Source of the DNA: Gymnothorax reevesii
Taxonomy: Eukaryota > Chordata > Actinopteri > Anguilliformes > Muraenidae
Length of the DNA: 64,000 bases
NCBI GenBank assembly: GCA_029721435.1
Contig: CM056583.1
Location: forward strand, 93,687,575 to 93,751,574
Reading direction: 5' to 3'
Shown piece by piece: positions 45,826 to 56,409 of the stretch (positions within the stretch are counted from its first letter, which is position 1; each line of letters opens with the position of its first letter). The notes under the pieces were generated by a model, which searched no databases, was not told where the DNA came from, and saw only the letters and a program-made list of their open reading frames with translations. The position numbers were made by a program, and so were the translations under genes.

Positions 45826-46447
45826 CGGGGATGAGGGGATCAGGACAGCAGGAAGACAGCAGTCGCGGACCATAAGGTAAGTGACAGGGCGGGATGAGGG
45901 GATCAGGGCAGCAGGAAGACAGCAGTCGCGGACCATAAGGTAAGTGACAGGGCGGGATGAGGGGATGAGGACAGCAGGAAGACAGCAGTCGGTGGTCATA
46001 AGGTAAGTGATGGGGGGATGAGGGGATCAGGACAGCAGGAAGACAGCAGTCGGTGACCATAAGGTAAGTGACAGGGCGGGATGAGGGGATCAGGACTGCA
46101 GGAAGACAGCAGTCGGTGACCATAAGGTAAGTGACAGGGGGATGAGGGGATCAGGACAGCCGGAAGACAGCAGTCGGTGGTCATAAGGTGAGTGACAGGG
46201 CGGGATGAGGGGATCAGGACTGCAGGAAGACAGCAGTCGGTGACCATAAGGTAAGTGACGGGGGGATGAGGGGATCAGGACAGCCGGAAGACAGCAGTCG
46301 GTGGTCATAAGGTAAGTGACGGGGGGATGAGGGGATCAGGACAGCCGGAAGACAGCAGTCGGTGGTCATAAGGTAAGTGACGGGGGGATGAGGGGATCAG
46401 GACAGCAGGAAGACAGCAGTCGGTGACCATAAGGTAAGTGACAGGGC
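45826..46447. repeat. Minisatellite, about ten ~60-62-bp units, each with a splice-donor consensus
   Basis: Each unit reads GATGAGGGGATCAGGACAGC, AGGAAGACAGCAGTCGGTGA and CCATAAGGTAAGTGACAGGG, with small variants. Every unit contains AAGGTAAGTG, a near-ideal vertebrate 5' splice site on the + strand, which is also the MARCH5 strand. The several minus-strand ORFs of 70-140 codons here (repeats of a DCCLPAVLIPSS-type peptide) are products of the repeat and not genes. Confidence 0.95.
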
Positions 46448-46826
46448 TTAGCTGGGCCAAGGACTGAGTTCCGGGGGATGGCGTTCCTCAGAGAAAACAC
46501 AAAAACAAAAGAGGGTTAGGAACTGGATAGACTTATACATACTGCACAAAATATTGTCCTGTGTCGGGTATCAAGTTATGCTAAAATACTACAACTCTCT
46601 TATTCAAATTATTGAAGCACGGAGGCCCTGAACTTCCATCTGACTAAGGCGGCGTAGATTTTCACTTAGACACCACCAACACCATGTGGACCTGCCCGAG
46701 GACTAAGGCCGTAGCAAGCCCCACCGGTGCAGTGCAGTCTCAGTGCCACTGGTTCCACATGGATTTATGCAATTTTGACTAACAAAACCTTGTCACAAGA
46801 AGCGAGCATACCCAGAGACTAGGCAA
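46448..46826. other. Unassigned stretch
   Basis: Sequence between the minisatellite and the inverted-repeat element. Nothing recognised. Confidence 0.4.
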
Positions 46827-46834
46827 TCTCCCTG

Positions 46835-47339
46835 TAGCCTGCGTTGCCGGCGGTCAGCGGCTGGCGGGAGAAAGGAGAGGAAAGACCGCCTGCACGATAA
46901 CGTAGGGATTTTGAGTTGTCCGTTCACCAGTGAAGGGGAATTACTGATTGGCTTAAGAGGTGTCAAGCAAAATTGAACTGTCATCGAATTTAACGCAACG
47001 CATGGTTACGCCGTAAACTGCCAGAACAAAGATGGCGAATGTAGAGAACGACGCTTTGATAAAGAAATCGCTTGAATATCTTGAAATTCACGACCAAAAA
47101 ATTACTCTAAAGAACAAACAACTACAGGCGATCTATGTAGCAAACTAGCATGTTTTGATCTCCACGCATCACTTGTGCTCTCAAATTACACTCGAGTTTC
47201 ATTGGTTTAAAAAAGGGGTGGTCCGTCGCGGCTCGTTGCGCAAGGAAGTGGGCGGCTACTCAAAATCCCTACGTTATCGTGCAGGCGGTCTTTCCTCTCC
47301 TTTCTCCCGCCAGCCGCTGACCACCGGCAACGCAGGCTA
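46835..47339 (+). mobile_element. 505-bp inverted-repeat transposon with a captured coding start
   Basis: Inverted termini of about 90 bases begin TAGCCTGCGTTGCCGG on both sides and match almost perfectly through GCGGGAGAAAGGAGAGGAAA and CGATAACGTAGGGATTTTGA. The flanks read TCTCCCTG (46827-46834) and TCTCCCTA (47340-47347), an 8-bp duplication with one mismatch, compatible with hAT or P-type elements. The unique centre contains a 38-codon ORF with a start codon. Confidence 0.8.
47032..47148 (+). pseudogene. 38-codon ORF, possible N-terminal fragment of a RecQ-like helicase
   Basis: In CAAAGATGG context the ORF starts MANVENDAL, continues KKSLEYLEIHDQKITLKNKQ and ends LQAIYVAN at a TAG. It resembles the region just before the Walker A motif in RecQ-like helicases (L...L.LK.KQL.AI...), but it stops before any ATP-binding motif. 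It would be a truncated captured exon or the start of the autonomous partner's own gene. Recognition is by eye and tentative. Confidence 0.4.
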
Positions 47340-47389
47340 TCTCCCTAAAACAGGTAGTATACATGCTCAAAATGCGTTAAGTATAGGCT

Positions 47390-48712
47390 TGACTAAAAAG
47401 GTAAGTTTTTAGCCTACTCTTGAACACAGAGAGTGTGTCTGAGGCCTGAATGTTTGTTGGAGACTATTCCACAAGACTGGGGCTTTGTAAGAGAATGCTC
47501 TGCCTCCTAATGTAACTGGATATATTTGGAATTTTCAAATATCCAGCACTTTGTGAACGAGGTAATCTGGGAGGGGAGTAAGGAATGAGAGGTGCACTAA
47601 GATATTCTGGGGCCAAATTATTTAAGCCTTTATAGGTAAGCAGTAGAATTTTATATTCAATTCTAAATTTGAAAGGCAGCCAGTGAAGTTTTTTGAGTAC
47701 TTGGCTAATGTGGTCATATTTCTTCGTCCTGGTCAGAACCCTAGCAGCAGCATTCTGCACTATTTGAAGGTGATTCAGGGTAGAACTGGTGCAGCCTGAC
47801 AGTAAAACGTTTCTGTAGTCCAGCCGAGAGGACACAATTGCATGAACCATTTTGACGGCATCCTGAAGAGACAACATTTTTCTCAGTTTAGATATTTTTC
47901 TAAGATGGAAGAAAGCCACTTTTATCATGTTGTTAATAGTTCTGAATTAAGGGTGACCCAAGGTTTTTGACAACAGCTTTGGCGGAAACCGGGAGTCCAT
48001 CAACATGGAGGGAAAACTTGAGGAATGTGTCTCTGAGCGATTTGGGACCAATTACCAATATTTCAGTCTTATCTGGATAAAAAAAAAGAATTCTGTGTCA
48101 TCCATGCTTTAACAGCTTTTCTCTAATCTAGCTAGTGCATCGATTTCATCTGGTTTAAAAGATATATAAAGCTGTGTGTCATCTGCATAACAGTGGTACT
48201 TCACATCATATCTACTTATCATGTTTCCAAGGGGAAGCATGTACAGGTATAAAGAAAACAGCAGGGGGCCCAGAACAGATCCTTGAGGTATTCCAAAGCT
48301 TACCTTGGAATACTCGGAAGAATTGCTATTTACCCCAGCAAACTTACATCTGTTGGAAAGATGAGACTTAAACCATGAAAGGGCGAGTCCAGAAATGCCA
48401 ACTAAATTTTCTAGCCTGTAAAGAAGGATATGGTGGTCTATCGTATCGAAGGCAGCATTTAGATCATGTAGGATGAGGAGAGAGATGCGGCCACAGTCCA
48501 TGGAGAGAAGCAGATCATTCATTACAACAGCGAGGGCTGCTTCAGGGCTGTGATGTTTTCTAAAGCCAGACGGAAACCTCTCATGTACCTCATTAATTTG
48601 CAAGAAGAAAGTAAGCTGTTGGGCAACACATTTCTCAAGGATCTTGGATAAAAATGGAAGGTTTGAGATCGGCCTATGATTAGCCAAGACGGTGGGATCT
48701 AAATTTGGTTAA
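47390..48712 (-). pseudogene. L2-clade LINE fragment
   Basis: Minus-strand reverse transcriptase runs from about 48712: NHRPISNLPFLSKILEK, FPSGFRKHHSPEAALA, HDLNAAFDTIDHHILL, FGIPQGSVLGPLLFSLYLYM and [12 protein letters not shown]. After a frameshift near 48100-47930 the C-terminal part at 47928-47464 has LDYRNVLLSG, QNAAARVLTRTKKYDHI and LHWLPFKFRIEYKILLLTYK. It is 5' truncated within the palm domain. Confidence 0.85.
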
Positions 48713-49171
48713 ATGGGATGCCCTGTTAGAAGAAAAGATGGTGAAAGGAGTGTGATGCTCAGGGAAATGTTGTGCTTGAAAACGCTGGGTCCCGAAATTC
48801 AAGTGGATGCCAGTTTTACAGAGCTGTTTCAGCAGCACAAGATGTGGGCCCCTTCAGGACACATGCAAAGGAATTGGCCTCAGTCTGCAATTGTGTGTCC
48901 ACACAGTGTGACACGGGGGCACCTCAGCATCTATTATTTGACATTTACTTGTTCCTTAATCTTCCCTTGAACCAGAGAATGTTCCATTTCATTTTGTGTG
49001 ATTTTCTTGTGTCTCTCCATGCATTCTAGGTGTAGGAGACTGAGAGGCAAGTGAGGGAAATGTGGATGCAATTTAGGAGATCTGAGATGTACTCAGTGTT
49101 TGTGCACGTGTATGTGCGGCATAGCAGGCTGGTGTGACCGTATGTGTGCGTGGGTGTGTGTGTTGCTGCAG
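48713..49171 (+). other. Intronic sequence upstream of the RING-CH exon
   Basis: Unique sequence without a further exon that I can see. It ends in a GT-rich tract and TGTTGCTGCAG, the acceptor of the next exon. Confidence 0.5.
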
Positions 49172-49374
49172 GCATTGCTGGGTGTGCTTTGCAACGGAGC
49201 GGGAGGACCGTGTGGCGGAGTGGGTGAGCCCCTGCAGATGTAAGGGCTGCACTAAGTGGATCCATCAGGCCTGCCTACAGCGCTGGCTGGATGAAAAACA
49301 GAAGGGAAACAGCGCCGGGGCGGTCAGCTGCCCCCAGTGTGGCACAGAGTACCGCATCGTCTTCCCCAAAATGG
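49172..49374 (+). CDS. march5: MARCH5 exon: RING-CH domain
   Basis: This exon encodes the RING-CH (C4HC3) domain of a mitochondrial outer-membrane E3 ubiquitin ligase. Visible zinc ligands are CWVC, then PCRC, then the His and Cys of WIHQAC, then CPQC; LQRWLDEKQKGNS sits between the last two pairs. MARCH5 ubiquitinates outer-membrane proteins that control fission, fusion and signalling. The exon starts after TGCTGCAG (ending 49171) in phase 2 and ends ATGG before GTACGG. The sequence HCWVCFATE at its start and the fish-like residues suggest march5 or the paralogue march5l; I cannot choose between them with certainty. The preceding coding exon was not located reliably. Confidence 0.92.
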
Positions 49375-49512
49375 GTACGGTTTGTTCACACCAGCCTCTC
49401 CCTCCCGCCACCCTCTGTCTGTCTGGGACTGAGGGGGGCTTTGGATTTTAAAAATGCATGGCCAGCCTGTAATGGCAAATGTCCTTTACTGGGTAACTGA
49501 CTGACGTACCCT

Positions 49513-50085
49513 GTTGAATTGTGTTATGAGCCTACTCGGGTGTGCTGTACTGAGTTGAATTGTGTTATGAGCCGACTCGGGTGTGCAGTACTGTGTTGAA
49601 TTGTGTTATGTGCCGACTCGGGTGTACAGTACTGTGTTGAATTGTGTTATGTGCAGACTCGGGTGTACAGTTCTGTGTTGAATTGTGTTATGTGCCGACT
49701 CGGGTGTACAGTACTGTGTTGAATTGTGTTATGTGCCGACTCGTGTGCAGTACTGTGTTGAATTGTGTTATGTGCCGACTCGGGTGGGCAGTACTGTGTT
49801 GAATTGTGTTATGTGCCGACTCGGGTGTACAGTACAATGTTGAATTGTGTTATGTGCAACTCGGGTGTACAGTACTGTGTTGAATTGTGTTATGTGCCGA
49901 CTCGGGTGTACAGTACTGTCTTGAATTGTCATATGCCGACTCGGGTGTATAGTACTGTGTTGAATTGTGTTATGTGCCGACTCGGGTGTGCAGTATTGTG
50001 TTGAATTGTGTTACGTTCCGACTCGGGTGTACAGCACTGTCTTGAATTGTTATGTGCCGACTCGGGTGTACAGTACTATGCAAAA
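49513..50085. repeat. 41-bp minisatellite in the MARCH5 intron, about 14 units
   Basis: Units of GTTGAATTGTGTTATGTGCC plus GACTCGGGTGTACAGTACTGT repeat with a 41-base period (starts seen at 49513, 49554, 49595) and a few short variants near the right end. It lies 139 bases after the RING-CH exon. A plus-strand ORF of 79 codons here is a repeat artefact. Confidence 0.95.
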
Positions 50086-50254
50086 GTCTTGGGCACATTT
50101 AAAGCAATTTCGTAGGGCAGATATTCCAGGAAAAATCATGATATGAATAGTTTGAAATAACTGAGTAATGTACTAAACCGAGCTTTTCACTGTTTAAAAC
50201 CTAATCAAATCAATATTTGCCAAAAAGTTTGTGACACCTTCCTATTGTGATCTA

Positions 50255-50798
50255 CACTGCCTGGCCAGAAAAAAGCCACCATTTGGAAATTAATGAACAG
50301 ATTCTATAATTGGATCATTATTGCAGATATTAATATGTTTCAGCTGGCAATAATCATTTTTACCCTGACTGATGAAGCGCGTCGCTACTTATTTCTGAAA
50401 AAATCATGTCGGAAGACACATTCCCTGATGGTGGAAAAGATGTTACAGTATTTCAGAAAGGGCAAGTTATTGGCCTGCATTTAGCAAAGAAAACCATGAA
50501 TGACAAAAACAAGTATGAGGAATCAAATTCACTGACAAATTTGCCACCACAAAGTCCTGACTTTAAACACATTAAAAGTTATTGGGATGTGCTGAAGAAA
50601 GACCACCGATGGTTCAACCATTATGTGGAGAGGATAAGATCTCGGCCAAAAATTATGCCATTTCTGATCGAAAATAAATGTTCTGGCATTGCATAGGTTT
50701 GTCAAAACAATGACAAGACGAATATGCACTGTAATCAAAGCTACAGGGGTTTCAACTAAATATTTGAGTGTGTGACTTTTCTTTTTGGCCGGGCAGTG
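50255..50798. mobile_element. 544-bp internally deleted Tc1-type element
   Basis: The left end CACTGCCTGGCCAGAAAAAA and the right end, which is the inverse of CACTGCCCGGCCAAAAAGAAA, are flanked by TA (50253-50254 and 50799-50800), the Tc1/mariner target. Inside are remnants of a transposase: KDVTVFQKGQVIGLHLAKKT from the N-terminal region and PPQSPDFKHIKSYWDVL from the block before the last catalytic residue. The core between them is deleted. The preceding TATGCAAAAGTCTTGGGCAC (about 50086) is a fragment of another Tc1-type end. Confidence 0.8.
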
Positions 50799-50949
50799 TA
50801 GTTTTATAAGATGATTGACTATTTGCTCGTTCCAAGCAGAGTGGAAAAGCTGCCACCGTTTGCCTGTAGATTGACTGTCTCACTTGCGTCTCTCCCTCTA
50901 AGTAACTGCAGTCAGCCACGGTGATGTTGACATCTGGGCTCTGTCAAGA

Positions 50950-51885
50950 CTATATTATCATTATCCCCCGCCACGAAGTGTGGGGGATATAGGTTTGACC
51001 TCCGTTCGTCCTTCCGTCCAGCCGTCCGAAATGGGGACACATTTACACAAAAACTACTGTAGCTAGGATTACCAAATTTTGTGTTGCTTTGTGACATGAT
51101 TACCAAGGTCAAGTTCGAAAACCAGATCCGTACCGCCTTTTTCTACCGAGTTATTGCCCTTGTCTCGTTTATCTAACTTACTGCATGGTATGTTCAAAGG
51201 GGACAGGTTTTCTCAGAAACTACTGTAGATAGGATTACCAAATTTTGTGAGTAGCTTTGTGACATGATTACCCAGGTCGAGTTCGAAAACCAGATCCGTA
51301 CCGCCATTTTCTACCGAGTTATTGCCCTTGTCTCTTTTATCTAACTTACTGCATGGTATGTTCAAAGGGGACAGGTTTTCTCAGAAACTATTGTAGATAG
51401 GATTACCAAATTTTGTGTGTAGCTTTGTGACATGATTACCCAGGTCGAGTTCGAAAACCGGTATCTTGCCGCCATTTTCTACGAGTTATTGCCCTTGTCT
51501 CGTTTCTTCAGTTTTTCCATCCATTCATCCGTCCGTCCGAAAATGGCGAAAAAAGGACCCATGTTCTCAAAAACTGTTTCAGGTGGCCAAACCAATGTTG
51601 GTGTGTAGTTCTGGAACATGAATACCTTGATCAAGTTCGAAAGTTCAGAACCATACTGCCAAAGCCTGCCATGTAGTTTTTTATCCCCCGCCAATACGAA
51701 GTGGGAGGAGGATATAGGTTTGACCTCCGTCCGTCCGTCTTTCCTTCCATCCGAGATAAAGGGGACAGCTTCACTCAGAAACTACTACAGATACAATAAC
51801 CAAATTTGGTGTGTAGCTTCAGACCATAAAGGCATTGATGGAGTTCGAAAATAAGAAGCGCAAGATTGGCGGGGGATGTTGTTGA
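50950..51885. repeat. Diverged ~168-bp tandem repeat bounded by CCCCCGCC / GGCGGGGG
   Basis: Units with CAGAAACTACTGTAG, ATTACCAAATTTTGTG and GACATGATTACC, then GTTCGAAAACCAGATCC and GTTATTGCCCTTGTCTC occur about five times, the first three closest to each other. ATCCCCCGCCA...GACCTCCGTCCGTC blocks occur at 50965 and again at 51682, and the array ends GATTGGCGGGGGAT. It is a recognisable repeat family of unknown class; a shorter related piece lies at 61250-61320. Confidence 0.75.
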
Positions 51886-53354
51886 CCATGTTGACTAGAT
51901 ATCTACTGTTTCTTTTTTATGAAATACAAGCATTTATTTATAAAATTCCTCTTTGAATTAGCATTTGGATTTTCAAATTTACTTTTTATCTTCAGCGACT
52001 CTAATGTGGAAAACTAGAAGTAAACATCGAAAGCAGATTTAAATTAAAAAAAAAAAAAATAGAGTTTTTCTCAGTACTGTATAACATAGGTTGTGACCCT
52101 GTAAACAAAAAGCAAGACCAATAATGCAGATAAATAGTTAAACGGTATAGAAAGGGGTATTCTTAAAGTTGGCTGTATCACAGCCTGAGGTTTTCCAGCA
52201 GCTCAAAAATAAAAGCAGATGTCAACAGCAGAGAACTCACCAGTGTAGTCTAGTCTAATGCTCTGTACGCAAGCACTTCATGCAGGAAAGCAAGTGTTCA
52301 GTGGTTCAGTTAAAATTCAACAGCAACCATTTAAGGGGACTTATAGTTAAGCAAAAATTTTTCCAAGATATTCACCTTTTAAACCAAGAATTATTATCAA
52401 AATAATTCTATTAGTAATTACGACTTAAAACACTGAGTTTCTGTAGCATCACATCAGTGGTGGACTTGGCTTAATTACACCGCACCTCGCTGAACAGGCA
52501 GTACTGGTCATTTGCATAATGAATCGATGTTTGGACTGCAGTACTGGAGGGAGGTCTTTAATGAGGCCTGTGTTTGACTGTCTTCACACCTCCCCTCTGT
52601 TCTGCTGTGAGCACAGGCCTAGCAGACAAACTTCGGTCTGCCTCGGTGAAATTTTCCAGGGGAATACCGATGTGGTCTATGAGCTCCAGAGAGCCAGACA
52701 ATCCTCAGTGTGTCTCAAGAAAATTTAACCAAGGTTTACTGAGGTGTTGTCCAAGCTTAAGTAGACCAGACAGACTTTGGGATACCTTGGTAAAATTTTT
52801 CAGAGGTTAACAGAGTTGGCCTCAAATCTTCAGTAAACCGCGGTGTATTCTAAGTTTTTGTTGGAATTTCTCGGAAAAAGGTGCACTTTCTTGATTTTTG
52901 GGTGCTACCAGTGTAAAAATGTGCAGATTTGAGTAGCTGTTCCTAATGTTTGCTCGCCAGCTTGCTTGTGGGTGCTCTACCGGCAACATTACCGAATGGT
53001 CATCTGCTATAGTTGACTAGGTTTACTGAGCTTTTCTTGTAAAAGGGGAAGGTGACAGCTGCTACTGCCTTGGCAAAGCATCAGGCACATAAGTTCCCAG
53101 GCAAGAACTGCTGATAGAGACACCTAGTTATTGGTGGATTACTGGGGTATTCAGAGGAGATCAGGACAAATTGCAAAAATCATCTGAATGTAATTTTTGG
53201 GATACTATTTGGGATTATTTTGACTTTATGAATACCTTGAGTGTTCCAGTGCTAAACTTGCTCAATCTCCCTCCTTAAACTCCACGACCGTTTGATCACA
53301 GTCTCATGTACTCTTTATCGTCCTCCCGATTTGTCTTTAATCCCTCCTTCCAAG
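51886..53354 (+). other. MARCH5 intron, unassigned
   Basis: Intronic sequence without recognised repeat or exon, ending in the acceptor CTCCCTCCTTCCAAG. Confidence 0.5.
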
Positions 53355-53485
53355 GCCCCCTGGTGTACTTCCTCCAGCAGATGGACCGCACACTCTCCAA
53401 AGTCAGTCCCTTCGCAGCAGCTGGAGTAGTGGTGGGCACAGTCTACTGGTCAGCAGTGACTTACGGAGCCGTCACAGTCATGCAG
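53355..53485 (+). CDS. march5: MARCH5 exon: first membrane segment
   Basis: The exon begins in phase 1 (completing a Gly codon from the previous exon) and reads PLVYFLQQMDRTLSKVS, then the transmembrane helix VVVGTVYWSAVTYGAVTVMQ. It ends at CAG before GTACGT, a strong donor, in phase 0. The domain order matches MARCH5: the RING-CH faces the cytosol and this is the first of four predicted membrane spans in the family. Length and boundaries agree with exon 3 of vertebrate MARCH5 as I recall it. Confidence 0.92.
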
Positions 53486-53556
53486 GTACGTTGTTGGCGG
53501 GGTGCTATATGCCAGTCTTGGGGACTGTGCCTGAGCGAACATGGAAAGGCTGCAAG

Positions 53557-55044
53557 TAGGGGTGGGTCGATTCTGAATCGCGATTTTTTTAAGGCGTAGT
53601 ACCACCACCTGTTGCCGTGGGGCGAACATACGAGCTTTCCCTCTTCCTTAATTAAACCAGACGCAGCCTTGAACGAAGGTGCCAAACATCAAAGGGCGTG
53701 AGAAGTGCTTCCGGGAAAAAAAAAAAAAAAACTTGCTGCATGGAGCAAGTAAAGGACTACAGAACCGTCTCCTTTTCACTAATTAGGCTACTTTAATCAT
53801 GTCCCTGTTTACTTTGCTCAATTAGCAATCAAACATGGGATTCACTTATTTACTTTGCTGGATGACTAGAGCTCTTTATTAAGGCAGCATGTTTGATTGC
53901 CACATTATGAAATTTAAATGGACACAGAACAGCACAGCATGAACACGATTGCCATTGCCATACCATTTTGTGGTATGATTTTCATAATTTATTTCTCCCA
54001 TTCACGTTTCATCCGCATTGCAGAATGTTTTCCACCTTGTGTATTTTTTGATGCTTGAAATCCAGGGCTATCAGAAAATAGATTTCTTTATTTTTAATTA
54101 TATCATTATAGATCTTCTAAAAAGACGAGGATTTTTTTAAAGTGTCATGAGACCACTTGCAGTCATGGAGTGTGTAGGCAGTCACACGTAATTTCTTGAA
54201 ACACACACCTGAAGCGGCTTAAACGATTTGAAATGCCGTTGGGAAGAAGCCTGAGTTTAGATTTCGCTAATTGCAGGCGCTCCTCCCTTCCCTAAATCTG
54301 CTCCCGTGTACTTGGCTTAAATAACAATCAAGCAATTTCAGTAGCCTATAAAGATTAAGATGTGATGGCGAAAAGCAGAAAAACCTTACTGGGCTTGTTA
54401 GATTGAAAGAATGCCAATAATTTGAATAATTAGAAAAAAAAAATTTCCTCTGAATTACATTTCTCATTGTAGCATTTTAGGACATTATTCAAGATGAATT
54501 TAAAACAGATTTGTAAAGATCGCCCTGGATTCTAAAAAATACACAGGCTGGAAAAAATTCTGAAAAGCAGATGAAACATGAACGTGAGATCGCTATGAAT
54601 TATCACACTCGCACGAAATGGTGTGGCCATGGCAATTGTGTTTATGCAAATCTGTGCCATTTAAATTTCTAAATGCAGCAATCAAACATGTCTTAATAAA
54701 CAGCTCTACTCATTCAACTTACAGAGTAAACGAATCCACATTTGATCGCTAATCAAGCAAAGTAAACGGGAACAGGTTTACTTTTCTTCGAGTTGCCTAA
54801 TTGGTTAATAGGAGATGATTCTGTTTTCATTTGCTTGGCTCCTTTCAGCACGTAGCCGAAAAATAATGATGTCAGTCAAGTTTTTTCCGGAAGCATTTCT
54901 CACGCCCTTTGATGTTTGGCACTTTCGTTCAAGGCTGCGTCTGGTTTAATTAAGGAAGAGGGAAAGCTCGGATGTTCGCCCCACGGCAACAGGTGGTGGT
55001 ACTACGCCTTAAAAAAATCGCGATTCAGAATCGACCCACCCCTA
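53557..55044. mobile_element. 1488-bp palindromic hAT element in the MARCH5 intron
   Basis: Termini TAGGGGTGGGTCGATTCTGA are inverted at the other end, and a perfect 8-bp duplication GCTGCAAG flanks it (53549-53556 and 55045-55052). The first ~160 bases match the inverted last ~160 almost exactly. Similarity between the arms continues in patches towards the centre (for example GTTTACTTTGCT / AGCAAAGTAAAC), so most of the element is one large hairpin. It has no transposase. A related half copy lies at 57475-58385. Confidence 0.9.
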
Positions 55045-55188
55045 GCTGCAAGTGAATATAATGTAAGTGGTAGTGTCATCGGTCTGGAAGGTTAGGGGTC
55101 TGCTCTCTGGAGGGAGTAAGGACTGCATCTCTCTCAGTGTTATTTCTCCCTTTATTCCCTCCCTGCCCTCTCTCTCCTCCTCTCGCAG

Positions 55189-55372
55189 GTGGTCGGACAT
55201 AAGAAAGGCCTGGATGTGATGGAGAGGGCGGACCCCCTCTTTCTGCTAATGGGTCTGCCCACCATTCCTGTGATGCTGGTCCTGGGAAAGATGATTCGCT
55301 GGGAGGACTACATTGTGCGATTGTGGCAGAAGCACTCTGCCAAACTGCAGCTGCTCAGCGGCACCCTCCCAG
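55189..55372 (+). CDS. march5: MARCH5 exon: second membrane segment
   Basis: After CTCTCGCAG (ending 55188) the frame continues in phase 0 with VVGHKKGLDVMERADPLFLL and the hydrophobic helix MGLPTIPVMLVLGKMI. It then reads RWEDYIVRLWQKHSAKLQLL and LSGTLPG, ending AG before GTAGGG in phase 1. This is the cytosolic loop and second span of MARCH5. The AKLQ..SG..PG ending leans towards march5l. The remaining exons (last two membrane spans and C-terminus) are not recognisable up to position 64000 and presumably lie beyond the window. Confidence 0.92.
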
Positions 55373-55763
55373 GTAGGGCCTCTCAACACTGAGTTAATGT
55401 CCAGGACCTGAAGTGTGTTTATAGTGTAAGACAACTTTCATCTCAAGTGAACTGTGAATAAATAACTGTTTTAGGTGTTACAAAATATGTTTTTGGTCAT
55501 TTAAAGACAAAGCTAACCTGAATCATAAATGTTGAAACACCTGGATTGAAATAGAGGCAGAATCTGTAATTTTCTATTTAACAGGAATGTCAAATGTCCC
55601 ATTGCTCTTGTATGGAGAGAGGTTAAAAAAAAGCTCTCTTTGAAGACCCTAATTGTCTGCATTCCCTTGATTGTTCTGTCACCCATTGGGAATTTAATAC
55701 AGACACCTGTCCACTAATCAAACAACTGTTCTGCTATACAGCCAAGTAAACAAGATTGTAGTG
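55373..55763 (+). other. MARCH5 intron, unassigned
   Basis: AT-rich intronic sequence with nothing recognised. Confidence 0.5.
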
Positions 55764-55767
55764 TTAA

Positions 55768-56409
55768 AGTCGAGCTGAAATGAAAAACGCCTTTTTAACC
55801 CTTTTAGATCACATCCCCAGTCATATTGTGTATCTATTTAACCATAAATGACAAAAAAAATTACAAAAAATCAGTTTCTTTGTGTTCTTATATCAAAATC
55901 CAATCATGTTTTCTTCATGTAAAACAAAACATGCCTTGTGCTTACGTGAGCTAGTACCAACCAATTTCAACCAATAATATCACAACATCCACCCGTCAAT
56001 CAATCTTAAACTTTTAGCAGCACAGAGCTAAGATTCATTCCTTAGCTGCTAGCTTGGTACGTCGGTGGGTCTTTGGGTGTTGGCACTTCAAACTTTGTTT
56101 CCTTTCCCCAAAATACAGCGGCTACGGACGCGCTGGCTTGAATTTATTCACTTTGAGGAAAGTGGTATCTGTGAAGCTCCAGATTATCAGGGCAGTTTAC
56201 GGTGGGCTGCTTCAGTAACGACATGGAGCTCAGGATGGGCTTCGCCTCTCCTCCTGACGGACACTGCTGTCCAGTCGGTGCGCACCCACTTTTCAAAGGT
56301 CAAATCAAATTCCGCCCAATGTTATATCCCACCTGTCTATGCTGTTTCGCTCGGAAATATGTTACGATACGGAAGTTAGATACTCTCGAAATGCCTATTC
56401 AGCTCGACT
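55768..56409 (+). mobile_element. 642-bp TTAA-flanked element, Kolobok-like, with THAP remnants
   Basis: The ends AGTCGAGCTGA and TCAGCTCGACT are perfect inverted repeats, and both sides carry TTAA (55764-55767 and 56410-56413). TTAA duplication fits Kolobok or piggyBac; the purine-starting termini and the protein remnant favour Kolobok. It is internally deleted, since only a THAP-like domain is left. Confidence 0.75.
56065..56300 (+). pseudogene. THAP zinc-finger domain remnant
   Basis: One frame reads LFPFPKIQRLRTRWLEFIHF, matching the FPK....R..W...I core of THAP DNA-binding domains. A second frame gives QFTVGCFSNDMELRMGFASP, like the C..HFT..CF.N motif, and the first frame then gives LLLTDTAVQSV, like the L..DAVPT end. 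The frame switching shows it is broken. Kolobok transposases are known to carry THAP domains. Confidence 0.55.

Noticed and set aside
45692..46308. Series of minus-strand ORFs with a repeated DCCLPAVLIPSS-type peptide
   Set aside because: They are translations of the minisatellite; unit length and frame vary and no start context or homology supports a protein.
49765..50004. 79-codon Cys/Tyr-rich ORF
   Set aside because: A product of the 41-bp tandem repeat in the MARCH5 intron.
49500..50085. CRISPR-like array
   Set aside because: Units are directly adjacent with no unique spacers, in a eukaryotic intron; it is a minisatellite. The arrays at 45826 and 50950 were rejected for the same reason.
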